From contig NZ_AUBZ01000001.1 of assembly GCF_000429505.1 (NCBI RefSeq), positions 265,025 through 329,024 on the forward strand: a stretch of 64,000 bases of DNA. The letters are read 5' to 3'. The DNA is from Aliagarivorans taiwanensis DSM 22990 (GTDB lineage: Bacteria > Pseudomonadota > Gammaproteobacteria > Enterobacterales > Celerinatantimonadaceae). A model generated the notes under the pieces. The model worked only from the letters and a program-made list of their open reading frames with translations. It was not told the origin of the DNA and did not search any database. A program made the position numbers and the translations under genes. Below are positions 19,268 through 28,155 of the stretch, piece after piece; position 1 is the first letter of the stretch, and every line of letters begins with the position of its first letter.

Positions 19268-19690
19268 AATCACACCCTCCACTGTATTAAATGCAAGCCC
19301 CCCTGGCTTAAGTGCTTGTTGGTCCTGTCTAACAGCACCTTTGCCTGCTTGCACTTACACTGTTTGCATAGAGCAGACCAAGTTGCAGTAACACTGATAA
19401 ATATTTTAAGTAGATTCAAATTTATGGGTAAGCACTGCATAAACCCCAGAGAAAACGCGAGTCACGCTGCATATAAACTCATTTGGATAAAAATATCACT
19501 AAGACATATGCCCGCATATAGTTAACGCCTTAAGCAACCGCCCTCTCATGGCGCACATTTTCAGTGCAATGCTTCACCATTGCAGTTCACGTTGACCACC
19601 CCGCTAAGCTTGTTCAACGACACCAACTCGCGACAAAAACAGCCATACTCGCCATTACCTGCGACAGATTGCACCTACGACCGATTGCGC
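19268..19690. other. 423-bp stretch without a supported gene
   Basis: Lies between the small ORF and the GNAT stop codon. It presumably contains the small ORF's promoter (no clear -35/-10 pair). Open frames here are short and lack ribosome-binding sites. Confidence 0.4.
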
Positions 19691-20323
19691 CTAGCAGCGC
19701 TGACCAAGCAACAAGGCATACTGATCTTCTTCGATCAGCTCAAAGCCCATCGCCTTGTAAAACATAATCGCTTTGGGATTGGCTTTCCCCACCCCAAGGT
19801 GAACCCCACTGACTGCTTGCTCCCTGAGACTTTCCAATAATGTATTAATAAGCAACCTGCCATAGCCCTGGCCTTGGACTTCGGGTAGCAAATCGATATG
19901 TAGGTGCGCGGGGTAGTCATCCACCCAAGTTGGCAGTGGTGGTCGCTGATGTATCAGTTCAAGCAAGAAGGACTCAAACTGGCTGTTACAAGTCAGTTGC
20001 TGAGCATAGCGCTGGCGCAGTGCAGGCAGCCAATCATTCTCCAGCCAAGCATTGTAGTCGCGCGTATCCAGCGCACATACCAGGTAGCCCATCACCGCAT
20101 CCGCTTCTACCACCCAGTTGCTAGTTTGCGAGTAATAAAGGTAGGCAGAGCAAAAGTAATCACTCAGCAAACCGGGGTGATTAAACAGCGGTGTCGCATC
20201 ACTACCGTTTTTCCCGGTAAGCAAACAGATCCTTTGCAACTGAGCAAGATCATCGCGCCTAGCGGGGCGTAGCGACAACCGCGATATAGCAGTGGGATCG
20301 TTTGGGTATGGGGCTGGTGTCAT
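19691..20323 (-). CDS. GNAT N-acetyltransferase
   Basis: 210 residues from the ATG at 20323; an in-frame GTG at 20344 is possible but lacks an RBS. The N-terminal LSLRPARRDDLAQLQRICLLTG and the ATPLFNHPGLLSDYF segment resemble bacterial acetyltransferases related to the HAT-like domain of O-GlcNAcase. The acetyl-CoA loop is LLPEVQGQGYGRLL, followed by KAIMFYKAMGFELI. The substrate is unknown. It is monocistronic. Confidence 0.82.
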   Translation of the reverse strand: MTPAPYPNDPTAISRLSLRPARRDDLAQLQRICLLTGKNGSDATPLFNHPGLLSDYFCSAYLYYSQTSNWVVEADAVMGYLVCALDTRDYNAWLENDWLPALRQRYAQQLTCNSQFESFLLELIHQRPPLPTWVDDYPAHLHIDLLPEVQGQGYGRLLINTLLESLREQAVSGVHLGVGKANPKAIMFYKAMGFELIEEDQYALLLGQRC

Positions 20324-20344
20324 CGGGTCATTCCACTTTTGCAC

Positions 20345-20869
20345 GCCGACAAGTCAGCTCTGCGTTGAGCCGATGCCGTAACACTGAGCAAGCTAAGCCC
20401 CCAGTCTAAAGGGTGGCTCGCAAATGTTTACCTGTAACTTCCCGGCTTATGGGACAGGTCTCACTAACTTTCGATAAACCTCTGAGTTCGTGAGCGAAAT
20501 CCCATCTTACGCCACCTAGTAAAGGGCTAGGCCAGCCGCTAAAACCTTAGTGGATTTTTCTAGAGAAACCCCTTTTTACAGCTTGATCAACCACGTTAAA
20601 AAACTGAGCATTTTGACATTAGAAAACCATTATCAATTGCGAAGTTTGCTGGTTAATCAACTGTTACGCAGCAGGTCAACGCCTTATTAAAACTTATGTA
20701 CCGATAGGTTAAACACAGCATCGATTAGCATGCAGCAGCGCACGAATTACCGTTCCTAGCTGGAACAAATTCCCGATTATGCGCCCGATCAATTTTTACC
20801 CACCATGAATATGCAAGTCTGAGCATGAATTTATTTAATATATTAAATTGTTTGAAGGAGTAACACCGC
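20345..20869 (+). other. Long (525-bp) upstream region of dcuB with a 16-bp palindrome
   Basis: No gene was found. Immediately before the dcuB RBS is a perfect 16-bp palindrome, ATTTAATATATTAAAT (20833-20848), possibly an operator. TTGATCAA occurs near 20583, but no spaced FNR site (TTGAT-N4-ATCAA) was found. The length suggests an extended regulatory region. Confidence 0.4.
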
Positions 20870-22198
20870 ATGTTAATCATGGCGTTTTTGTTTCTGCTGC
20901 TAATGCTTTATTTAGGCAGCCGTTTTGGCGGTATCGGTCTCGGGGTTGTATCCGGCCTTGGTCTGCTGATTGAAGTCTTTGTTTTCCGCATGCCTCCCAC
21001 CTCACCACCCATCACCGTAATGCTGATTATTATGGCGGTGGTAACCTGTGCGTCGATCTTAGAAGCAGCCGGTGGCTTGAAGTACATGCTGCAGGTTGCC
21101 GAGCGCATTCTGCGTAACAACCCTAAACGCATTAGCATCTTGGGCCCCATCGTGACCTACACCATGACCGTGATGCTAGGTACTGGCCACGCGGTTTACT
21201 CCATCATGCCCATCATTGGCGATGTGGCGCTGAAAAACGGTATTCGTCCAGAACGCGCCATGGCTTCAAGCTCGGTAGCCTCGCAAATGGGTATTACCGC
21301 CAGCCCCATCTCTGCTGCGGTGGTGTACTACCTATCACAGATCGGCGCCTCACATGGCCTAATGCCTGAGCTGACCCTGATGGGCATTCTGATGGTGACC
21401 ATTCCTTCTACCTTCTGCGGTACCTTGCTGCTGTCGCTGTATAGCTCGCGCCGCGGTAAAGAGCTGGAAGACGATCCAGAATACCAGCGCCGCCTGCAAG
21501 ACCCACTATGGCGCGACAAGATCCTCAACACCACCGCCACCACGCTGGGTGAAACCCTGCCAGCATCTGCGCGTAACTCAGTGCTGCTATTCTTGCTGGC
21601 GATTGCTTCCATCGTGTTCGTGGCCATGTTCCCGGCTATCCGTACCATCGACGGTAAAGCGATCTCAATGAGTGTGATCATCCAGATGATGATGCTGGCG
21701 TTCGGCGGTATTATCCTGCTGGCCACTCGTACCAAAGCGCAAACCGTGCCTGAGGGTGTGGTGTTTAAATCCGGTATGGTGGCAGCGATTGCCATCTTCG
21801 GTATTGCCTGGATGAGCGACACCTACTTCCAATACGCCATGCCTGCGTTTGAGGCAGGTATCATCGACATCGTGCGCGCCTACCCATGGACCTTCGCCTT
21901 TGCCCTGTTCATCGTCTCGGTGGTGGTAAACAGCCAAGCGGCCACCGCACGGATGATGCTGCCAGTCGGTATCGCCATGGGCCTGTCGCCGGCGATTCTG
22001 ATCGGTTTGATGCCAGCTACCTACGGGTACTTCTTTATCCCGAACTACCCGTCGGATATTGCGACCTGTAACTTCGATATGTCGGGCACCACCCGCATCG
22101 GTAAGTACTACTTTAACCACAGCTTTATGGTGCCGGGCCTGATTGGCGTGAGCTCCGCCTGTGTGATCGGTGTGACCTTGGCAGGGATTATTCTGTAA
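20870..22198 (+). CDS. dcuB: Anaerobic C4-dicarboxylate antiporter DcuB
   Basis: A 442-residue polytopic membrane protein collinear with E. coli DcuB (446). It shares MLGTGHAVYSIMPIIGDVA, NGIRPERAMASSSVASQMG, ITASPISAAVV, FKSGMVAAIAIFGIAWM and a C-terminal PNYPSDIATCNFD...GTTRIGKYYFNHSF region. In anaerobic fumarate respiration it exchanges external fumarate for succinate. AAGGAG precedes the ATG. No DcuSR sensor or fumarase gene is adjacent. Confidence 0.95.
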   Translation: MLIMAFLFLLLMLYLGSRFGGIGLGVVSGLGLLIEVFVFRMPPTSPPITVMLIIMAVVTCASILEAAGGLKYMLQVAERILRNNPKRISILGPIVTYTMTVMLGTGHAVYSIMPIIGDVALKNGIRPERAMASSSVASQMGITASPISAAVVYYLSQIGASHGLMPELTLMGILMVTIPSTFCGTLLLSLYSSRRGKELEDDPEYQRRLQDPLWRDKILNTTATTLGETLPASARNSVLLFLLAIASIVFVAMFPAIRTIDGKAISMSVIIQMMMLAFGGIILLATRTKAQTVPEGVVFKSGMVAAIAIFGIAWMSDTYFQYAMPAFEAGIIDIVRAYPWTFAFALFIVSVVVNSQAATARMMLPVGIAMGLSPAILIGLMPATYGYFFIPNYPSDIATCNFDMSGTTRIGKYYFNHSFMVPGLIGVSSACVIGVTLAGIIL

Positions 22199-22220
22199 AG
22201 CTCTCATCCTATAAATACAC

Positions 22221-22248
22221 AAACGCCCGGTACTCGCCGGGCGTTTTT
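22221..22248 (+). terminator. dcuB terminator
   Basis: A 10-bp perfect stem (22221-22230 with 22237-22246, loop TACTCG) followed by T residues. Confidence 0.92.
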
Positions 22249-22265
22249 ATGAACAGCCGATGCCC

Positions 22266-23612
22266 TTAGCGAAAACGAATCGCCCGCCACAGGTTGCGCG
22301 CCACACTTTGCTGGCGTTTGAAGTAACCTGAGTAGTCGTTGTAATCATCCAGCTCAGCATCTCGCTGGCTATCGCGGCCATCCTTGTGCGAGTAGAAGAA
22401 CACCGCGCACAGGGTTTCATTAAGATTTACCCCAAACAGCTCGCCAAAGGTGGAGAAGCCTGCGATGGGAAAGTCTTTAAAGCACTGGATCTTTTCCAGC
22501 TCGCCCGGGTTGTTTCTGCGCCGCTGAATGCAATCAAACAATACCCCACCCAATGGCTGCGGCAATCCCTCAGCAAAGGCTTGGTAGTCACGCTCGGTCT
22601 GCTCCGACAAGCTTTGCTGCTCCATCAAGATCAGCTCGGCGCCAAAGGGCACATCACAGTAAAAATGCAGGCAACGCTTTTCCAAGTCAACCCACGACAC
22701 CGAGCGTACAAATAACTCACCGGCCACCGGGGTGGCGAAGCTGTAGTTTACCAATCGCTGTTGCAGCTCTTCGGGTTGGCAATCGAGCTGCTGACAGAGT
22801 ACTTCAATAGCTTCACGCGGACGGCTATCTTGCGGGCACAACAACTTGCTAACGGTGCGCTCGGCGGGGTCACTCTCGGCCACCATCCAGTTATGCTCGC
22901 TCGGCAGGAAGTTATCACTTTTGAACAAGCGAAAGTAGAAGTCTTCATGCAGCTCGATAAAGCACAACAAGGCGTGTTGGTTACGCAGAGCCTGCTCATC
23001 ATGAAAGGGGGCATGCCCCGCCCCGGGTAGACACCCGGTAGAGCCACCAATAAACGGCTGGCTAAAGCGGCCATCTTGATAGACCGCTTCCATCAGCCAG
23101 TTCTCACAGTGGCTAAAGCCGTTCACCAAAGTAAGCACCAAGCTACGCCCCGGCTCGGGAGATATCTCGTGGTTAATCTGGCTCAGTTGCTTGGCGATGC
23201 GCTCGCGACGCACACTCGGGCTGATGCGATTTTCACCATCAAGGATATCCTCACAGGGCAGCTCGATGGTGTCCATCTCAACGCGCTCGAACAGGGACTT
23301 AGAGAACTCTTGGATCAATACCTTGGGCTCATGCTCATTGCTAACATACAGGCCCTTTCCACTGGAGCTGAGTTCGCCAGCGGTAGAGGTCAATATACAG
23401 GGGGCGTTGTAGCGTCGCTTGAGTAGCCGGTGAACTTGCTCGAAATCAAGGCAAGAGGGCACATAACCCAGTACCAAGGCGCAGTCGCTGCTGTTGGAGG
23501 CAATGCCAGCGCTTGCTAACTCTTCCAATACCTCCAAGGTATAACTGGCCACCCTTACAGGCGGACGAGAGCCGGCGTCGAGGACCCCGCGAAACAGCGC
23601 TGCCAAATGCAT
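22266..23612 (-). CDS. Stand-alone FIST sensory-domain protein
   Basis: A 448-residue soluble protein. The N-terminal half matches FIST_N (CALVLGYVPSCLDFEQVHRL, APCILTSTAGELSSSG, FIGGSTGC near 192), and the C-terminal half matches FIST_C (GGVLFDCIQRR, FPIAGFSTFGELFG). FIST domains sense small ligands, probably amino acids, and are usually attached to chemoreceptor or GGDEF outputs. None is fused here, so it would act through a partner. Similar stand-alone forms exist beside signalling genes, but no such neighbour is seen here. Convergent with dcuB. Confidence 0.75.
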   Translation of the reverse strand: MHLAALFRGVLDAGSRPPVRVASYTLEVLEELASAGIASNSSDCALVLGYVPSCLDFEQVHRLLKRRYNAPCILTSTAGELSSSGKGLYVSNEHEPKVLIQEFSKSLFERVEMDTIELPCEDILDGENRISPSVRRERIAKQLSQINHEISPEPGRSLVLTLVNGFSHCENWLMEAVYQDGRFSQPFIGGSTGCLPGAGHAPFHDEQALRNQHALLCFIELHEDFYFRLFKSDNFLPSEHNWMVAESDPAERTVSKLLCPQDSRPREAIEVLCQQLDCQPEELQQRLVNYSFATPVAGELFVRSVSWVDLEKRCLHFYCDVPFGAELILMEQQSLSEQTERDYQAFAEGLPQPLGGVLFDCIQRRRNNPGELEKIQCFKDFPIAGFSTFGELFGVNLNETLCAVFFYSHKDGRDSQRDAELDDYNDYSGYFKRQQSVARNLWRAIRFR

Positions 23613-23981
23613 TATCTATCCCTAAGTCACGATTCTCTGACTAGATTGTCAAGAAATAGGAAAAAACCAAGTAGCGACCGCGATTAATTCTAGATGGATC
23701 ATACTTTGCCAATGAGCGAATGAAATTAAATCGTTTACCTTCAAAGTTTTACAATCATATAGCGTGACAAAGCTCCGCTTAAAATACCTGCGCTTACAGG
23801 TAAGTAAGTAGCCGCTTTGCCATAAGCCTCAACAATACCAACCTTCCTAATATCGCTCCAACGCCTGCCGTGCAGAATCTCCAGATATTTTCTTGATGCA
23901 GATTGAGATTGATTAGATTTTTCCGCCACCTGTTTGTCACAAACACGCTTTAAGCTCGCTGCGATAATTACAGGAGGTACC
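23613..23981. other. 369-bp intergenic before the pyrophosphatase gene
   Basis: No gene is supported. A minus-strand frame crosses into the pyrophosphatase start but has no RBS and looks like a shadow. The region should contain divergent promoters for the FIST and pyrophosphatase genes. Confidence 0.4.
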
Positions 23982-24989
23982 ATGAAAAAGTCACTTATCG
24001 CCATTGCAGCGCTAAGCGCTGGCCTGCACGCCCACGCTTTCGATCTGATGCAACCGAGTTTGAACGATACCAGCAACTTAGTATGGTCCGGACACATCAG
24101 CCCCGACACCGATACCGTGGTATCAGCCCTGCTTGCAGCCCATATCTACGGCGGCACCGCAACTGTGCCGGGTGAGCTCAACCCAGAGAGCAAGTTTGTG
24201 CTGGAACAATGTGGCGCGGACGCCCCTGTGTACCTCGATAACTACCAAGGCAAGCGTTTGGGTCTGGTGGACTTCAACCAACAAACTCAGCTAGCCCCCG
24301 GCATGAATGAAGCCAACATTGTTGCGATTATCGACCACCACGCCATTGGCGGTAACCCGGTGAACACCAGCCAGATCGTCACGCTGGATATCCGCCCTTG
24401 GGGCTCCACAGCAACCATGTTGATGGACCGCGCCAAACAGCTCAATGTCGAACTGCCGCAAGAGCTTGCTTGTGCCGCCATCGGCGCCGTGCTGTCAGAT
24501 ACCGTAGTATTCCAGTCGCCGACCACCACCGGTTTTGACCACCAGTTGGTAGATGCCTACAGCGCGCAAGCGGGGCTCAACGACATCAACGAGTTCGGCG
24601 AGCAAATGCTGATCGCAAAATCAGATCTTAGCCATATCGATGCGGCCACCATCCTGACCATGGATTACAAAAACTTCGAGTTTGGCGGCAAGAAAGTCGG
24701 TATCGGTGTAGCCGAAACCCTTAACGCCCAGCAGCTGATCGACCGCAAACCTGAGCTACTGCTAGCAATGCAAAGCTACAAGAAAGAACAGGGGCTGGAC
24801 CACTTGTTCTTCTCGATTACCGACACCAAGCACAAACGCGCCAACCTGCTGTGGGTTGACCCAAGCGACCAGCAAATTGTCGAGCGCGCCTTCCAAAGCG
24901 TGCAAGGCCAAGACATGCTGAGCCTCGACGGTATAACCTCGCGTAAACGCCAGATTGGCCCAGCCATTCAAACCGCTCTGGAACAATAA
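23982..24989 (+). CDS. ppaC: Exported family II (Mn-dependent) inorganic pyrophosphatase
   Basis: 335 residues from the ATG at 23982, which has a perfect AGGAGG. Residues 1-19 form a Sec signal peptide (MKKSLIAIAA..., AHA cleavage). The DHH domain has SGHISPDTDTVVSA (His38, Asp42, Asp44), LVDFN (Asp97) and IIDHHAIGG (118-120). The DHHA2 domain ends with SRKRQIGP, the pyrophosphate-binding signature. Family II enzymes split PPi to phosphate with manganese and are normally cytosolic; export to the periplasm is unusual. An internal start would lose no catalytic residue, but none has an RBS. Confidence 0.87.
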   Translation: MKKSLIAIAALSAGLHAHAFDLMQPSLNDTSNLVWSGHISPDTDTVVSALLAAHIYGGTATVPGELNPESKFVLEQCGADAPVYLDNYQGKRLGLVDFNQQTQLAPGMNEANIVAIIDHHAIGGNPVNTSQIVTLDIRPWGSTATMLMDRAKQLNVELPQELACAAIGAVLSDTVVFQSPTTTGFDHQLVDAYSAQAGLNDINEFGEQMLIAKSDLSHIDAATILTMDYKNFEFGGKKVGIGVAETLNAQQLIDRKPELLLAMQSYKKEQGLDHLFFSITDTKHKRANLLWVDPSDQQIVERAFQSVQGQDMLSLDGITSRKRQIGPAIQTALEQ

Positions 24990-25003
24990 CAAGTAGTTAG
25001 AGG

Positions 25004-25030
25004 GAACCTGGGGCCTTTTGCCCTAGGTTC
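25004..25030 (+). terminator. Hairpin after the pyrophosphatase gene
   Basis: GAACCT-GGGGC (25004-25014) pairs with GCCC-AGGTTC (to 25030), loop CTTTT. No T tract follows, so it is a weak terminator candidate. Confidence 0.5.
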
Positions 25031-25083
25031 TTCAGTCACTTGCTCCTGAAACTGCCGAAAGTACCGAGTCAACCAAACAACCT

Positions 25084-26832
25084 TTAACACTCCGCCACAC
25101 AAGCCAATAACTCATTCCAGCAGTGATAGATAAGCAGGTGCCCGTGTTCGGCATAGCTGCGAAACTCTAGCTCTGGTAGCGCTTGAGCCAACAAGCGTGC
25201 AAAACGGATGGGCACATGCTGATCCTGTTCCCCATGCCACAGAGTCAGCGGGGTGGTCAGATCAGCCAGCTTCATTGGCCAAGGTTGGGCAAGTACTCGT
25301 AGGTCTTGGGCTAAGGCTTGTGGCCCCTGCCGCAGGGCCTCACTTAACGCCAGTACGAAATTATCCAGCAAAGCGGGTTCGTTGAGGGCCTGTTTATCAC
25401 TCTCCCCCAAGCTGGCGTAAACCTGATCAAAATAGCTATTCGGTTGACGAATGATGACCTTACTCATCAATGCAATTAGAGGATTAGCAATTTGTGGAGC
25501 ATTTAGCACTAGATAGGCTAGGAGCTTATTGCTGGACTTCACGCCGTGAAACAGGCTGATTGCTTCATAGGGAGTGACGGAGCTTATCAAATGAGCATGG
25601 CGGATCCGGCTGCTCAAAACCTCACAGGCGGCCAAGGCATAAGCGCCACCACCGCAAAATCCCGCCACGACGAACTCATCCAATGCTAATTGCTCGGCCA
25701 ACTCGGCGATATCATTGCCATGGTCTAACAAGCTTCGCTCAGGCAAAGGAGACGATAAACCATAGCCGGGCCGATCGACGACGATGACGCGTACCCCGTA
25801 ATCAAATAGCCACTGCCGACAAGGATGATGCTGCAAACGCGACCCCGTCGAAGGAGGAAACATCACTAGCACCGGGTCATCCGGCCGACCAATATCGCTA
25901 TAACCCAGTGTGCGCCCATCGCGTAAACTCACTTTGCAGTGAAAACTGGCGGCGCTCATATTATGCCGTTGGGTTAACGAGGCTAAGGGGTCTTGGGCTG
26001 CTTGATAGGTCCTTGGGTTGAGCATAGCGATACGCATCAGCTCACTCTGGCTATGGCAGCCAGTCTTGCCAAACACTGCCTTTAACTGCGTCCTAACGGT
26101 GTTGATCGACACGCCACCATGCTCAGCAATCTCATGTAATTTGTCTCCTGCAACCAAGCGCGTGACCAACTGCTGCTCTGCTCGAGTCAAGTCAAAAGCG
26201 AGGGTCATTTTGTCAATATCAGCCACATAGCTGTCACTAAAGTCAGCAATTAACATCAGCACCTGATTGGCATAAGCACCATCTGTTAACACCTTAATTA
26301 GCGAAACACTATAGGGAGGCTGTATCTCACTGGTACTGGCAAAGCTGCACTCACTAAGCGTTTCTGCAGGGGAAAACAGTGTGTCCATCGCCTGTTGTAG
26401 CTGTTGTTGCATCGCCCTTTTGGGGAAAGATACACGATGCTTGAGTGAACCAGCTAAACGCCCCGACTCCAGTAGCGTTCTCGCTCGCCGATTCAACGCT
26501 TGCAGTTGCACTTGCTGGTCGAGCAGTAGTGCTGGCAGCGGCAGTTGCTCAAGTAGTTGCTGCAACAGTGTTTGCCCGGTTTGCTCAACGCCAAGTCGCT
26601 CACCGATAATGGCGCTGCGCCGGACATGTTCCGTTAGTCCACGCAGAACTACGGAGCTTGCGCTCCCCGAAGCCAACGCCTCCCCGCCTACCACCTGGGC
26701 AACATCCTGCTGACTTAATTCGACTAAATAGTGCGACAAACCCTCTAACAAAGTTGGCCAAGACTCAGGTTGTAGCGCCGCGTCGTAGATTTGACTCAGC
26801 AGTGATTCAGGGATATTGGTGGTCGCGTCCAT
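25084..26832 (-). CDS. LuxR-type regulator fused to an alpha/beta-hydrolase domain
   Basis: 582 residues. Residues 95-205 look like a degenerate PAS-type segment (LPLPALLLDQQVQLQALNRRA). Residues 213-268 are a LuxR/GerE helix-turn-helix (LTRAEQQLVTRLVAG, VSINTVRTQLKAVF). Residues 295-580 are an alpha/beta-hydrolase: oxyanion PPSTGSR, VVDRPGYGLSS, elbow GFCGGG, Asp537 in GEQDQHVP and His565 in EHGHL. The nucleophile position is Cys393 (TGC codon), not Ser. It is probably a ligand-responsive transcription factor whose hydrolase domain binds or turns over a small ester or lactone; this is inferred. Monocistronic. Confidence 0.82.
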   Translation of the reverse strand: MDATTNIPESLLSQIYDAALQPESWPTLLEGLSHYLVELSQQDVAQVVGGEALASGSASSVVLRGLTEHVRRSAIIGERLGVEQTGQTLLQQLLEQLPLPALLLDQQVQLQALNRRARTLLESGRLAGSLKHRVSFPKRAMQQQLQQAMDTLFSPAETLSECSFASTSEIQPPYSVSLIKVLTDGAYANQVLMLIADFSDSYVADIDKMTLAFDLTRAEQQLVTRLVAGDKLHEIAEHGGVSINTVRTQLKAVFGKTGCHSQSELMRIAMLNPRTYQAAQDPLASLTQRHNMSAASFHCKVSLRDGRTLGYSDIGRPDDPVLVMFPPSTGSRLQHHPCRQWLFDYGVRVIVVDRPGYGLSSPLPERSLLDHGNDIAELAEQLALDEFVVAGFCGGGAYALAACEVLSSRIRHAHLISSVTPYEAISLFHGVKSSNKLLAYLVLNAPQIANPLIALMSKVIIRQPNSYFDQVYASLGESDKQALNEPALLDNFVLALSEALRQGPQALAQDLRVLAQPWPMKLADLTTPLTLWHGEQDQHVPIRFARLLAQALPELEFRSYAEHGHLLIYHCWNELLACVAEC

Positions 26833-26910
26833 ACTAACTAGATAAAGTACATATATTAACTATTAGCATATCAAAAGATCACCACGCGGTGATGTTTTCT
26901 TGACCACGCA

Positions 26911-26942
26911 AGAGCGGTCAACCGTCACCGGTCAACCGCTCA
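26911..26942 (-). terminator. Hairpin between the surface-protein operon and the LuxR-hydrolase gene
   Basis: GAGCGGT pairs with ACCGCTC around a repeated CGGTCAACCG core. No T run follows on either strand. Confidence 0.4.
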
Positions 26943-26965
26943 CTCAGGTCTCCACCCAAAACCAG

Positions 26966-28120
26966 TTAAGGGCAGTCAAACGGAAATCCCTGAAGGTCGC
27001 TGTATGACCACGCTTCTACCGCCTGCCAATTAAAACCGCTACACATCGAGGCCAGCGGATAAGCGAGCTCGAGGTAACTAAAAGAACCTACATCGGCACT
27101 ACCAACACTAAAGCTGTTAGTGGCATAAATGCTCGCTTGACGCATAAACAAGTGCCCGTTTATCTCTAGATTAGCGCTATGCACGCTTGATGCACTGGAA
27201 AGCTCTAGTGAGTTGGTCGCAATAGACTCACTGGATATAGTGGATGCCCCAAACATGTATAGCTCATCGGTGTTAACCTGCTGCGCCTGAACCGAAGCGG
27301 CAGTGGTAACACTTAGGTGTTGGCTTACGTTGATGGTTCCACCAACTAAACTGGCGCTACCATCCACGTGCAGGTTATCGCTAACTAACGTCCCCAAATC
27401 AGCGTTGGCACCATTGCGTAGAATAAACTCGGACACATTCAATGTGCTGCTCCAGTCGGCAAACACATTCCCGGCATTCGCATCGATTCTGGCCATATTC
27501 CCTTGCGGGCGCCCAATAAAAGCCCGCGAACTTTGGTCAATCAGTAAGTCCAAGTCACCGACCTCGCCTTCCAACACCAACGAAGACTGGGCTGATACCT
27601 GCATCCTCGCCCCTGCGGGATAGACGTTATCGGGCATATAGATCGCCCCTAGGCTATCCACCCAAATGAGTGGCTCTACAGCGGCTACGAATTCAACACC
27701 ACCAAAGGCGGCATTCTGTATACCTCGAACAAGTACCTGAGCGTCAATACTGCCGCCATTTACCCAGAGATTGTCGCGGGTCGGCTCCAAAATGCCGTCG
27801 TCATTGCCCTCGCAAACTCCCGTTACATTCAGCCAGACATAACGCTGCAAGCCAGGACTTTGAAAGTAGTTATGTAGAGCCTTAGGATCGCTGTCACAAT
27901 CGATATCCAGCTCATAAAAATGAGTATCTACCGTTCCAGCAAGTATGCGGTCCTGCAGCAAACTAAAGTTGTGATTCATCTCCTGCGCCTTGATGAGCCC
28001 ACCCGCGGAAAAGCTAACTAACTGCTCCTCCGCTTTCACATGATGGCTTAAAACGTACCCACCGATTGCTAATGCTGCGGCGATCTTTAAAACTGCGGCA
28101 ATCTTAATTGCACTGTCCAT
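26966..28120 (-). CDS. Exported protein with repetitive beta-structure, unknown function
   Basis: 384 residues. The N-terminus has a hydrophobic stretch (IAAVLKIAAALAIGGYVL), either a membrane anchor or an uncleaved signal. It is followed by QEMNHNFSLLQDRI, then about 300 residues of short repetitive strands rich in Ser, Ala, Asn and Val (SASLVGGTINVSQHLSV, SASSVHSANLEING), suggestive of a parallel beta-helix such as bactofilin-like or autotransporter-passenger folds. Two Cys lie near the C-terminus. It is 35 bp downstream of the calcium-repeat lipoprotein and likely co-transcribed; the pair may act at the cell surface. Confidence 0.6.
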   Translation of the reverse strand: MDSAIKIAAVLKIAAALAIGGYVLSHHVKAEEQLVSFSAGGLIKAQEMNHNFSLLQDRILAGTVDTHFYELDIDCDSDPKALHNYFQSPGLQRYVWLNVTGVCEGNDDGILEPTRDNLWVNGGSIDAQVLVRGIQNAAFGGVEFVAAVEPLIWVDSLGAIYMPDNVYPAGARMQVSAQSSLVLEGEVGDLDLLIDQSSRAFIGRPQGNMARIDANAGNVFADWSSTLNVSEFILRNGANADLGTLVSDNLHVDGSASLVGGTINVSQHLSVTTAASVQAQQVNTDELYMFGASTISSESIATNSLELSSASSVHSANLEINGHLFMRQASIYATNSFSVGSADVGSFSYLELAYPLASMCSGFNWQAVEAWSYSDLQGFPFDCP

Positions 28121-28155
28121 TGTGTCCTTCCTTGATGATTAGTTAGGTTAAATCG

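Noticed and set aside
20345..20869. FNR site for dcuB
   Set aside because: No TTGAT-N4-ATCAA match; only an overlapping TTGATCAA was found.
23741..24109. Minus-strand frame overlapping the pyrophosphatase start
   Set aside because: No RBS, and it crosses the signal peptide and RBS of a well-supported plus-strand gene.
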